From assembly GCF_019263745.1 (NCBI RefSeq), contig NZ_CP077107.1, positions 2,356,001 through 2,420,000 on the forward strand: a DNA stretch of 64,000 nt, given 5' to 3'. The DNA comes from Methanospirillum hungatei. GTDB taxonomy: Archaea; Halobacteriota; Methanomicrobia; Methanomicrobiales; Methanospirillaceae. Positions 1 through 8,781 of this stretch are shown here, piece after piece. The position numbers were made by a program, and so were the translations under genes. Under the pieces are notes generated by a model. It saw only the letters and a list, made by a program, of their open reading frames with translations. It was not told the origin of the DNA and made no database searches. The first letter of the stretch is position 1. Every line of letters begins with the position of its first letter.

Positions 1-1140
1 CCTTCAGCGGATGGTAAAAACAGGTTCCAAAGAGGGGTGGGTGATAGAGGAAAAGGAAATCAGGCAGGGGAGAACGAATCTGTATCCGGAAAATCTGATG
101 CCGGCTGGAATAAAAAGGGTGGAAAAACATCTGGTTCTGGAATTGGTGGTCAAAAAGTAATCATGGATCGTTCTATACGACGGGGAGGATCAGATTCTGA
201 TAAAAAACCGATTGAGACAGAAAATTCAATTCCTGACATCCAGGTAGAAGATCCTGAGCAGGAGAGTAAAGAGATTGAGGGGATGTGGGGTTTTCCTCAT
301 TCTCTTCGTGATCGGTATGAGCCCCTAGGAGTGGCAGGAGATGATTCATACGCACGGGTATACAAAGTCCGCAAAAAAGAGAGTGGTGCTTTAAGGGCAT
401 TAAAAGTAGGTCATTTAAAGCAACCCGGAAGTGAAATCCTTCAGAAAGAGACGGCTGTCTGGCGATCACTGCGGCATCCAAATATCGTTCATCTGTTCCG
501 TTCTGAGTTTCTTGATGACATGACATTTTTAGAGAATGAATACCTGGAAGGATTATCGTACAAGGGCTCTCTCCATACCTCCCTCTCCGGCCTTCCAAAA
601 CCTATCCGGGAACAATATGCCGTATCTCTCGTTCGGGATATTGCCGAAGGACTTCGTTATGCTCATGAAATAGGAGTTCGTCATTATCATCTTCAGACAG
701 GTGATATTCTTATTACTCCTAAACTCCGTGCAAAAATTTCTGGTTTTGCGAGGGGGAGAAATGAATTTGGATTCTCAATAAAGGATTCAGATGTCCGGAA
801 TGCTACTGCAGCATATATTACACCTGAACAAAAGAATGAAACAATATACGGAAACCCAGGAAGAAGAACTGATATCTATCAGCTTGGGGTTATTTTTTAT
901 GAACTTCTGACTGGTTTTCTCCCTTATAGTCCGGAAGCATTTAAGAAGTCAGGTCGTGAAGGATTGTATGAGGAATATAAAGATGAACTTATTTTACCCT
1001 CAGAAATAAGAAAAAACCTGGTAAAATATGATCCTATTCTTTTACGGATGTTATCCCGGAAAAAATCAGGGCGATATGATTACATGGATGAGTTCATCGC
1101 AGATCTAGATGCGTTGAGCAGGCCTAAACCGGTAGAATAA
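1..1140 (+). CDS. Pseudokinase-domain protein, 5' end cut by window edge
   Basis: The reading frame is open to the first base of the window, so the GTG at 37 need not be the start; this is probably the C-terminal part of a larger protein built like the next two genes. A charged Gly/Ser/Lys-rich linker (to about residue 95 counted from the GTG) is followed by a kinase fold. Seen: a VAIK-like lysine (LRALK), the APE-like segment TPEQ and the helix-F motif TDIYQLG. The catalytic loop reads HYHL instead of HRDL, and the metal-binding DFG reads GFA within KISGFA. Both catalytic aspartates are therefore missing and phosphotransfer is unlikely. Same strand as the next gene, 41 bases away. A regulatory or scaffold role is inference. 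Confidence 0.75.
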   Translation, partial: PSADGKNRFQRGVGDRGKGNQAGENESVSGKSDAGWNKKGGKTSGSGIGGQKVIMDRSIRRGGSDSDKKPIETENSIPDIQVEDPEQESKEIEGMWGFPHSLRDRYEPLGVAGDDSYARVYKVRKKESGALRALKVGHLKQPGSEILQKETAVWRSLRHPNIVHLFRSEFLDDMTFLENEYLEGLSYKGSLHTSLSGLPKPIREQYAVSLVRDIAEGLRYAHEIGVRHYHLQTGDILITPKLRAKISGFARGRNEFGFSIKDSDVRNATAAYITPEQKNETIYGNPGRRTDIYQLGVIFYELLTGFLPYSPEAFKKSGREGLYEEYKDELILPSEIRKNLVKYDPILLRMLSRKKSGRYDYMDEFIADLDALSRPKPVE

Positions 1141-1181
1141 ATAGGCTGTACGTACATCTCATTCTTTACAGGTACAGTCGG

Positions 1182-3659
1182 ATGGTTCCTATCATCGTAG
1201 TAGTATTACTCGTAATATTAGCCATTGTTGTACCTGTAAATGCTGCTGAAGAATGGGTTAACCCTCCAGGGTTTGGTCCTGCATATGTTAGTGATACAAT
1301 TCCAGATCAATTGCTCCCTGGTCACGCTTATCCGGTTTTCATAACGTTTCGCAATAATGGTCTTGTCAGCTGGCAGGATGAAATGAGAAGAATCGGTCTT
1401 TTGTATGAAGGAGATTTAACTGATGTGACAGCCATCCCCACATTTGTTGAACTCTCAAAAGATCTCAATATTACTCCAGGAAAGACCGCAAGTTTTGGCC
1501 TTACTCTTCTTCCAGTTGGTGTTCCTGGATCGTATAATCTTTCTTTTTCCGTTGTCATGCGTTCTGCTATCGGAGATCAAAAGATTACAGAGAGTTATGT
1601 AAAACACATAAAAATTGTCCCAACTGATGGTATCTCATCACCGGTAAATGGATCTATTTATGTTGAAAGTCCTCTGCCAGATTTGAAAATTTTTCAAAAC
1701 TCGGTGTATGTGGGGAATATTCCTGCAATAATTGCAGATGTAAAACCTGGTCGATATGAGATCAAAGCAATGAATGGGACATTTGAGCGTTTTTTTTCAG
1801 TAGATGTAGATCGGGGAACAATGACCCGGATCATGGTCCTGGATCAAAGAGATCCTCCAGTAATCACAAAGAAAAAAGTGGGTCCTGTCTCTGATGGAAC
1901 ACTGATAGGATATATTGAAGCAAATATTCCTCTTATCCTCATAATTCTCCTGATAATTATAGTATGTATTGGATTAGTGATTCATGGGTTGCGAAAAAGA
2001 ACCCAATTAGAAGAAGAGAAATCTAAAAAAGGAAAAAAGAAACAAAAATCCGATGATCATGATGAGAATCGGTTAGAAGAGGAAAATGAACTTCTTAAGA
2101 AGATTCATTCGAAAAAACCGATCTTTGAAGGATTGACATCATCTTCAATTCAAGATGGAATCAGTTCAGGCAATCCCTCTGTTTTAACGGGATCTGGTGT
2201 CTTGAAATATCATCCGGGTAAATTGGATAAATCATCGGATAAACAGGGCATTAAAAGAGAAATTTCTGATGATAAGAAAAAAGGAACCCTACTTACTCCA
2301 ACTCATGATCTTGATGTTAACCTGCAGAACCTTGAATTAAAATCAGGTTCTGCAACAGCATTTCTAGGAATTTCTAATAATTCATCTGTTCCGGTAACAG
2401 TAAAAGATCAGGATATTTCTGCTGGAGGGTTTGGCATAGTTCCAGTAGATCTGAAAGAGCCAGTTGATGATGAGCCTGAGTTAACCCTTCGCCTTCGTTT
2501 TCTTGCCGGAGGATCTGAATTTTTTAAAAACATTTCAATTCCTTACAATCGTGGTCTTGCCTTACTGGCTCGTGGTGTGGTCGAAAAAGGATATGAATAC
2601 TTTAAAAATTTACTCCATAATGATCCAACAAATATACAGGGATTATTTTATCAAGCCATGATTCTTGCAAAATGGGGTCTTGAAGAGGAATCAAAAGCTG
2701 TTTTTGAGGAAATACTAAAAATAGATCCTTCACATACCGAAGCTTTGAGTGAATTAGAAAAACTTAATACGAAAATTCAAAAAAGAAAAGAAAACAGAGA
2801 AATTCAGATCAAACCAAAAATTGCCGGATATCCAGATGAGTTATTCGATCGTTATACTCCTATCCGGGTTCTTGGTGATGATCCATTTGCGACTGTAATT
2901 CTGGTACGTAGAAATGATACAGGAGATTTACGTGCCCTTAAAATCCCCCAGAATACTGCAGATATTCGTCCATCCCTATATACGGAAATTTCATTATTAT
3001 ACCAACTTCGGCATCCATATGTTCTTCGTATGTTCAGGGCAGAATTCTCCCCGGTAATGTTTCTTGAGTTAGAATATGTGGCTGGAGCCCGTTATGAAGG
3101 AACACAACGGATATGCCTCTCCGATCTTCCTGCTCCGTTACCGATTGACTTATGGCTTCCAATGATTGAGCAAATTTCTGAAGGTCTTGCGTATATTCAC
3201 AAACAAGGTGTTCGTCATTACCATCTCTCACCTAAGTATATTCTTCTTGATGAACCAATGACACCAAAAATTTCAGGTCTCATTCGGGAATCATTACGTG
3301 GGGCTGGGAGTAGTGGGAAAGAAGAATTTTTTGTTCAGGCACCTGAACAGATTGATCCACATTTTTTTGGAAAAACCGGGAAAAAAACAGATATTTATCA
3401 ACTTGGGGCAATATGGTTCTGGTTGGTAACTGGAAAAATTTTCAATCATGATACTCTAATTCCAGAATCAGACTGGGAAAAAATATCGTTCAGCAGGTTT
3501 GATGAATCTCTGGCATGTTATGACCCACTTCTTCAAAATCTCACCGCCCGCTTTAAAAATGATAGGTATTCTTCTGTTGAATTTTTTTTAAAAGATCTTC
3601 ATGAGGCCTCTATAAATCAGGGTATACCTATGAGTAATTCATTTTCTGATGCCGTATGA
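1182..3659 (+). CDS. Membrane-anchored PEGA / TPR / pseudokinase protein
   Basis: An 825-residue protein with a signal peptide (about 1-22), an outer beta-rich domain of the CARDB/NBR1-like kind (about 25-145), a PEGA domain (about 155-222), one membrane segment (about 247-268), a charged linker, a second beta domain (about 380-460), TPR-like helices (about 462-535) and a kinase fold (about 553-810). The kinase keeps the ATP-anchoring lysine (LRALK), APEQ and TDIYQLG, but HRD is HYH (about 678-680) and DFG is GLI within KISGLI. It therefore looks like a pseudokinase inside the cell coupled to a sensor outside. Its stop overlaps the next start (ATGA), so the two are translationally coupled. 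Role unknown; cell-envelope signalling is inferred. Confidence 0.8.
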   Translation: MVPIIVVVLLVILAIVVPVNAAEEWVNPPGFGPAYVSDTIPDQLLPGHAYPVFITFRNNGLVSWQDEMRRIGLLYEGDLTDVTAIPTFVELSKDLNITPGKTASFGLTLLPVGVPGSYNLSFSVVMRSAIGDQKITESYVKHIKIVPTDGISSPVNGSIYVESPLPDLKIFQNSVYVGNIPAIIADVKPGRYEIKAMNGTFERFFSVDVDRGTMTRIMVLDQRDPPVITKKKVGPVSDGTLIGYIEANIPLILIILLIIIVCIGLVIHGLRKRTQLEEEKSKKGKKKQKSDDHDENRLEEENELLKKIHSKKPIFEGLTSSSIQDGISSGNPSVLTGSGVLKYHPGKLDKSSDKQGIKREISDDKKKGTLLTPTHDLDVNLQNLELKSGSATAFLGISNNSSVPVTVKDQDISAGGFGIVPVDLKEPVDDEPELTLRLRFLAGGSEFFKNISIPYNRGLALLARGVVEKGYEYFKNLLHNDPTNIQGLFYQAMILAKWGLEEESKAVFEEILKIDPSHTEALSELEKLNTKIQKRKENREIQIKPKIAGYPDELFDRYTPIRVLGDDPFATVILVRRNDTGDLRALKIPQNTADIRPSLYTEISLLYQLRHPYVLRMFRAEFSPVMFLELEYVAGARYEGTQRICLSDLPAPLPIDLWLPMIEQISEGLAYIHKQGVRHYHLSPKYILLDEPMTPKISGLIRESLRGAGSSGKEEFFVQAPEQIDPHFFGKTGKKTDIYQLGAIWFWLVTGKIFNHDTLIPESDWEKISFSRFDESLACYDPLLQNLTARFKNDRYSSVEFFLKDLHEASINQGIPMSNSFSDAV

Positions 3660-6187
3660 GAATTGTATCCGAAATGAATACTGTTCCTATATGGCGATAT
3701 ATCCTGTTTATTGTCATTTTATTATTTTGTATTCCGATAATCGGCATTACACATGGCTCTTTATCTGGAATTAGTATTCAGGGAGGTGAATATGTAACTG
3801 ATACAATCCCTGAAAACCTATCTACGGGACACAGTGGTCAATTCATGATAGAATTTCGAAATACTGGAATGACTGCATGGGAATATGATGTAGAGAAGTT
3901 TGGAGTTGAATACTTCAGTGATAATTCCCTGATTACTATCGAACCCCTAATTAACCTACTTCCGAAAGGTTCCAGAGTTCATAATGGTCAAAGTTACCAG
4001 TTTCCATTTTCAATGAATACTCACAATCCTGGAGAAGTTACTCTTTCATTCGCATTAGTCAGATTGTTACCGTCTGGTAAAACTGTACCTGTTTCAGATA
4101 TGGTTAATATTCCTGTAAAGATTATACCACAAAATCCCAATCTTATGAGTGAAACCGGAGTTATTCAGGTATCAGGGGGAGTTTTTCATCTCCCAGTAAA
4201 ATTGGATAATATATATGTTGGAATGACTCCTCTTACTCTCTCGGATATTCAGGCAGGGTTCCACAAAGTGGAAATTGAAGGGAGAGAAGGGGTGATGGAA
4301 AAAGAGATTGAGGTTTTGCCAAATTCTTTGAATCCTGTTTTGTATGATCCTGAAGATTCTTTTTTTTACATCGAAACAAAAAATTCTCTTTTATTAGATG
4401 ACACAAATCCGTTTCTGACTGCAATATTATCAAATTTTTTTATCGTTCTTGGATTCGTAATCACTTTGACCGGAGTTGGAATTTGTGCAGTTGTTGTAAT
4501 AACTGGCAAGATGAAACGAGTGAAATTCACAGTTTCACAAATATTACCGTTTTCAATTCATAGCCATCCTGGCCGGGATTTCTCTGTTGAGGTCTCGAGA
4601 AAAACTGATAAAGATGAGGTACGGTTTGATCCCATACCTGGGATATTTACTCAGGGAAGAGAAAAAAAGTTCCAGATAAAAATTTCGAATCTAGGTAAAA
4701 AGGACATCACTGTTGAAAATCACCGCATTTCTCCAGGAGAAATCAAATTACTGTATCGGGAGATAAAGGATGATAGTCCTGGAGACAATGTCACTGGGAT
4801 GGATATTTCCTATATTGGAAGTGACGGTAAAAAGAAAACTCAATTTATTAACCTATATTATCGGATTTTACCGAAAAAACCTGATCTCTCCTGGGTGTTT
4901 GAACGTTTTTTTATAAGGGATGGAAAAGTTGTTGCAGTTATTAAAATTAAAAATAAAACCCTTGAAGCATTAAATATTGATTCAGTGAACATATTGCCCG
5001 GAAAAGAAGGAAAAATCTTTATTGGGATGGATGAGCCAGATATCGACTCAATTTCGACTTTTAAAAATCTGCATATAATTGATGGAGAAGGTGGTTCATT
5101 ATCTCTGCCGACAAAAATACCATATAATCGTGGCGTTTTCCTATTTTTTTCAAAGCAATTTTCTGATTCTCAAGAATGGTTTCATCAACAGATGAAGAAG
5201 GGAATTAACGATCCAAATCTGCAAAAATATGCAGAGATTGTTGAGAAAAAAATTATGGAACTGAAAATTGCTAATAATTTGACAGATCAGAGAGGTGACA
5301 ATGAAAATAAAAAATCTATGCTCCCCTCCCCTCCTGATCATCATCATATTACGAATACTAACATTCTTTATGATATACAACAGGAATTTCCTGAGGATCT
5401 CATTTCTCTTTATCACCCATCTGGAATTATCAGTGAAGATAGGTTAGGAATGATTTATAGGGCTGTGAGAGTATCAGATAACGAAGAGGTAGCGGTACGT
5501 ATTCTAAAACCTGGAAAAGTAAATCATTCAACAATTGAATTACAGATACAAGCATGGAGATCGTTGAAACATCTGAACATACTTCAAATAAAATATTGGG
5601 AACGCGATCCCCAGTACTATTTGGAATTTGATCTCCCCTCCGGAGTTCTTCAATCTCGAAAAAGAATATATTCCCTTGCAGATGTTAAAGTTCCAATACC
5701 ACCTCGTGCCTCTCTTAAAATCATCCGCGGACTTGCAGAAGGTATTGATTATCTTCATCATCAGGGAGTAAGACATTATCTCTTGGAACCTTCAGTAGTT
5801 TTGCTTGATAAAGGATTAAATCCAAAAATATCTGGATTTGACGCAGCTGCTCTGGTGCAATCATATATACCAGAAGATTGTTGGATTATTGCTCCTGAGC
5901 AATGTAACTCTGCCAAGTACGGAAATCCTGGGAAAAAGACGGATATTTATCAGGTTGGAGCGATCTGTTATTACCTTATCACCGGCCAGATCCCATCCAT
6001 TGACAATTATAGTGATGTATTGCCCTCACACATCAATCCGGATTTAAATGTTTTCGATAATCTCATACGGAAGACATTGTCTCCAGATAAAAATGGCAGA
6101 TATGGAGAGGTAAATGAAATGATTCAGGAAATTGACAATCTCATTGATGCTTTTTCTCCAAAAATCAAACAGAACTCTCGTAGATAA
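3656..6187 (+). CDS. Membrane-anchored PEGA / pseudokinase protein, paralogue
   Basis: 843 residues with the same plan as the gene before: signal or anchor segment, outer beta-rich domain, PEGA domain, membrane segment near residues 255-280, linker with a second beta domain, and a kinase fold from about residue 579. This copy is the most degenerate. The VAIK lysine is arginine (VAVRIL), HRD is HYL (about 706-708), DFG is GFD within KISGFD, and the glycine-rich loop cannot be recognised. APEQ and TDIYQVG remain, so the C-lobe is probably folded. An alternative start at 3674 gives a cleaner signal sequence. It overlaps the previous gene by four bases and lies two bases before the next, so it belongs to one operon. 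Confidence 0.78.
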   Translation: MRIVSEMNTVPIWRYILFIVILLFCIPIIGITHGSLSGISIQGGEYVTDTIPENLSTGHSGQFMIEFRNTGMTAWEYDVEKFGVEYFSDNSLITIEPLINLLPKGSRVHNGQSYQFPFSMNTHNPGEVTLSFALVRLLPSGKTVPVSDMVNIPVKIIPQNPNLMSETGVIQVSGGVFHLPVKLDNIYVGMTPLTLSDIQAGFHKVEIEGREGVMEKEIEVLPNSLNPVLYDPEDSFFYIETKNSLLLDDTNPFLTAILSNFFIVLGFVITLTGVGICAVVVITGKMKRVKFTVSQILPFSIHSHPGRDFSVEVSRKTDKDEVRFDPIPGIFTQGREKKFQIKISNLGKKDITVENHRISPGEIKLLYREIKDDSPGDNVTGMDISYIGSDGKKKTQFINLYYRILPKKPDLSWVFERFFIRDGKVVAVIKIKNKTLEALNIDSVNILPGKEGKIFIGMDEPDIDSISTFKNLHIIDGEGGSLSLPTKIPYNRGVFLFFSKQFSDSQEWFHQQMKKGINDPNLQKYAEIVEKKIMELKIANNLTDQRGDNENKKSMLPSPPDHHHITNTNILYDIQQEFPEDLISLYHPSGIISEDRLGMIYRAVRVSDNEEVAVRILKPGKVNHSTIELQIQAWRSLKHLNILQIKYWERDPQYYLEFDLPSGVLQSRKRIYSLADVKVPIPPRASLKIIRGLAEGIDYLHHQGVRHYLLEPSVVLLDKGLNPKISGFDAAALVQSYIPEDCWIIAPEQCNSAKYGNPGKKTDIYQVGAICYYLITGQIPSIDNYSDVLPSHINPDLNVFDNLIRKTLSPDKNGRYGEVNEMIQEIDNLIDAFSPKIKQNSRR

Positions 6188-6189
6188 TT

Positions 6190-7356
6190 ATGTTATTAAA
6201 TGTTTTGAAATATTTCCATCGCTCATTGATCTTACTGATTATATTCATAGCAATACCAATGATTGGTGCTGCGTATTATTCTGATTCAGAAAAATTACTG
6301 GACGAAGGGGTGGCTGAATATAAATCTGGAAATTTGGACACTTCGTTTCATATTTTTGAAGATATAACTCTTCAAAATCCATCATGGCCCTATGGTTGGT
6401 TATGGAAAGGAACAGTATTGGCTGATCTTAAGAAACAGGAAGAAGCCGACGTTGCATTTAAAACAGGAAGCTGTTTATTGAATCCTGATTCCTGCGAAGA
6501 TTATTCAAAAGGGGATTCTGGAAAGATATATAGACAATATGAAACATTTCCCAATGACCATGCTTCTCTTTCATCATCTTTTTTTGTTGATTATCCACAA
6601 TCTTTTGAAACGGGAAATAATTATTATATTTTGTCAGATGATCCCAATAAATCTACAAGTGAATCGAAACAATTTGTTCATCCTGAATTATTTGACAAAG
6701 AAGGTGACCTATTCAATAGCGCTGGTCACATTGATGAAGCAATTCAGTCTTTTCAACATGCAGAAGAATTAGATCCAGATAATTCTACCTATTCCAGGAA
6801 ATTGGGGGATATGTATGCCAAAAAGGGTGACTTGAATTCTGCATTATCTGCATGGAACCGTTCTATTGAAAAAGAATCAGAAAAAGAAGTAATTGATGAT
6901 ATTTTAAAAAAACGAAGTGATACATTTTCAGCTTTAGGAAAACCATATAATGCTGGGAAGGAATTGGAAAAGATGAATTTTCCAAGAAATAATCCAACTA
7001 CTATAATGGAAAAAGGAGATTTCTTCACTCAAAGTGGAGACTATCACCTGGCTGAAGAAGCTTACCTGGAATATTTGGATGCATTTCCAGGAAATACGGA
7101 TGCATCACTAGGTCTGGCAAATGCTCAGATCAATCTGGGGAAATATCAGAAAGGGAAGAAAATCCTCGATTCAATTCCTGAGTCATCCCTCAATCCAAAG
7201 CAGATGGATCTTTATACTAAAACCAAGATGAACATCCCTGAACAAAGTGAAAAATTACCTGATCTGACCTTCCTCTTCCGGAACCACGTATTATATCTTT
7301 TCATAATTATCGGGGTTGTAGGAATAGTATTTTTCAGGAAAAAAATATTTAAATAA
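6190..7356 (+). CDS. Secreted, C-terminally anchored TPR protein
   Basis: 388 residues: an N-terminal signal segment (about 8-28), two groups of TPR-like helix pairs (about 30-95 and 165-340, for example LDEGVAEYKSGNLDTSF), and a C-terminal membrane helix followed by a short RKKIFK tail. The repeats should lie outside the membrane. It starts two bases after the third pseudokinase gene, so it is probably co-transcribed and may bind the outer domains of those proteins; that link is inference. Many lysines and A/T-rich codons match its operon neighbours. The gene ends one base from the convergent gene at 7358. Confidence 0.72.
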   Translation: MLLNVLKYFHRSLILLIIFIAIPMIGAAYYSDSEKLLDEGVAEYKSGNLDTSFHIFEDITLQNPSWPYGWLWKGTVLADLKKQEEADVAFKTGSCLLNPDSCEDYSKGDSGKIYRQYETFPNDHASLSSSFFVDYPQSFETGNNYYILSDDPNKSTSESKQFVHPELFDKEGDLFNSAGHIDEAIQSFQHAEELDPDNSTYSRKLGDMYAKKGDLNSALSAWNRSIEKESEKEVIDDILKKRSDTFSALGKPYNAGKELEKMNFPRNNPTTIMEKGDFFTQSGDYHLAEEAYLEYLDAFPGNTDASLGLANAQINLGKYQKGKKILDSIPESSLNPKQMDLYTKTKMNIPEQSEKLPDLTFLFRNHVLYLFIIIGVVGIVFFRKKIFK

Positions 7357-7357
7357 T

Positions 7358-7876
7358 TTATGAGCACCCGCAAGCCCGGGATGCGGATCCTGGACTTGGT
7401 AACATCACCTGAATAAACGAATCTGCTTTCAAGCTGTGTGATGATTTTTTTCCTGTTCTATCTTTTTTTTGTTCGTATACTGTTATTTTTAATTGATAAT
7501 CTCCTGGTTGAGTCTGTGGAATGGTAAATGCTACTTTATAATCTCTTTTATCTCCGACATCAGGAGCTTGATAATCGGTATTTTCATGTATGAGATCCAT
7601 TGGTCCAAGCATAGCAGAAAATTGAATGGGTCCGGAGCTATTGGACAAGATGCCGTTATTTTTTATAGTTATTACTGGATTAATCACTTTTCCTGCACTG
7701 ACTTTCAAATCTCCAGTGGAAAGGTTGAGTGATGTTATCTCAAACCCTGAATTTTGTCGTGTATCAAGAAGATCGGGAGATACTGCCCCAATTACTGAAG
7801 ATGATAATATCGTAACCATTATACATGTCCAAAAACCCAACTTAATCGATAAAAAGTAAATGGTATTCCTGTTCAT
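7358..7876 (-). CDS. Secreted CARDB-like protein
   Basis: 172 residues with a signal peptide (about 1-31), then a single beta-sandwich domain resembling CARDB adhesion modules (VSAGKVINPVITIKNNG followed by PGDYQLKITVYEQ). The C-terminus ends in a Cys-rich ACGCS tail. Convergent with the TPR gene. Related beta modules occur in the pseudokinase proteins next door, which suggests a shared cell-surface theme. Function unknown. Confidence 0.6.
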   Translation of the reverse strand: MNRNTIYFLSIKLGFWTCIMVTILSSSVIGAVSPDLLDTRQNSGFEITSLNLSTGDLKVSAGKVINPVITIKNNGILSNSSGPIQFSAMLGPMDLIHENTDYQAPDVGDKRDYKVAFTIPQTQPGDYQLKITVYEQKKDRTGKKSSHSLKADSFIQVMLPSPGSASRACGCS

Positions 7877-8028
7877 CCTTGTGTTATTGGCACCACATGA
7901 TTTTATATTCTGTCATGAATAATATTGGGGTGGCACTCCTCTCCATATATTTTTCAATAATTTGTTGGATGATGTCGCTTCAAGGCTTTGAAACACGATA
8001 AAGAAATCATATATCAATATCGAAAAGA

Positions 8029-8781
8029 ATGATCTTCATGAATTTCATAACCTTATCACACCCACACTCAATTACACAAGGGGAATTTGAAGATTTTCGA
8101 ACATATGATGAGATTCCAACAGCGATTTTTATTAATGGCAGGCATTTATCTACTCTTCTCCTGGCTCCAGGGGATCAGAAAGAATATATTACTGGTTTTC
8201 TTTTAACCGAACAACATATTACAAAAAAAGAGGAAATTGAATCAATCCGTGTAGAAAAAAACCGGATAAGTATTATTACAACGAATATTTTTACTAGCCC
8301 CGGGCCAAAGAAGACAATTCTTTCTGGATGTGGAGGAGCAGTTTCATATATTGACACTGGAAAACTACCCATTTTATCCAGTAATTTTTCTGTGTCTGAA
8401 AATGCGATAGATGATTGTATTCGAAAAATCCATTCAGAGAAAGAAATATGTTCGTATGGTCTCGTCTTCTCATGTCTATGTCAAGAAGATGGATTGCTTC
8501 TATATCGATGTGATATCACTGATGATCAGTCATTGGATCGGATGATTGGAGCAGCATTCACCAAAGAAATAAATCTTACTTCCTCATTTTGTGTCTGTTC
8601 AGCAACAATAACATCAGAATCGGTTCGAAAATGTTTGATTGCCAGAATTCCCCTCATAATAACCATTGGATATTGTACTTCTCTCGCAGTTGAGATCGGC
8701 AGAAAAAATGGATTGGGTATTGGTGTAGTCCATGATGAGACGATCATGATCTATTCAACTCCAGAACGAATAAGCCGATAA
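8029..8781 (+). CDS. Divergent FdhD-like protein
   Basis: 250 residues alignable over the full length with the FdhD at 20741-21505. FdhD moves sulfur from a cysteine desulfurase to the molybdenum cofactor of formate dehydrogenase. This copy keeps LSGCGG and the C-terminal YSTPERIS segment, but the strongly conserved GRHNALD motif is replaced by TDDQSLD and the SGRxS motif by SATIT. It is probably no longer a standard FdhD. It converges with the desulfurase fusion at 8782 with no gap. A second start at 8038 is possible. Confidence 0.7.
   Translation: MIFMNFITLSHPHSITQGEFEDFRTYDEIPTAIFINGRHLSTLLLAPGDQKEYITGFLLTEQHITKKEEIESIRVEKNRISIITTNIFTSPGPKKTILSGCGGAVSYIDTGKLPILSSNFSVSENAIDDCIRKIHSEKEICSYGLVFSCLCQEDGLLLYRCDITDDQSLDRMIGAAFTKEINLTSSFCVCSATITSESVRKCLIARIPLIITIGYCTSLAVEIGRKNGLGIGVVHDETIMIYSTPERISR

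Noticed and set aside
3631-3646. Shared 15-mer GGTATACCTATGAGT between gene 2 and 33039
   Set aside because: One of about two such matches expected by chance among all pairs of 15-mers in 64 kb; the copy at 3631 is inside a coding region.
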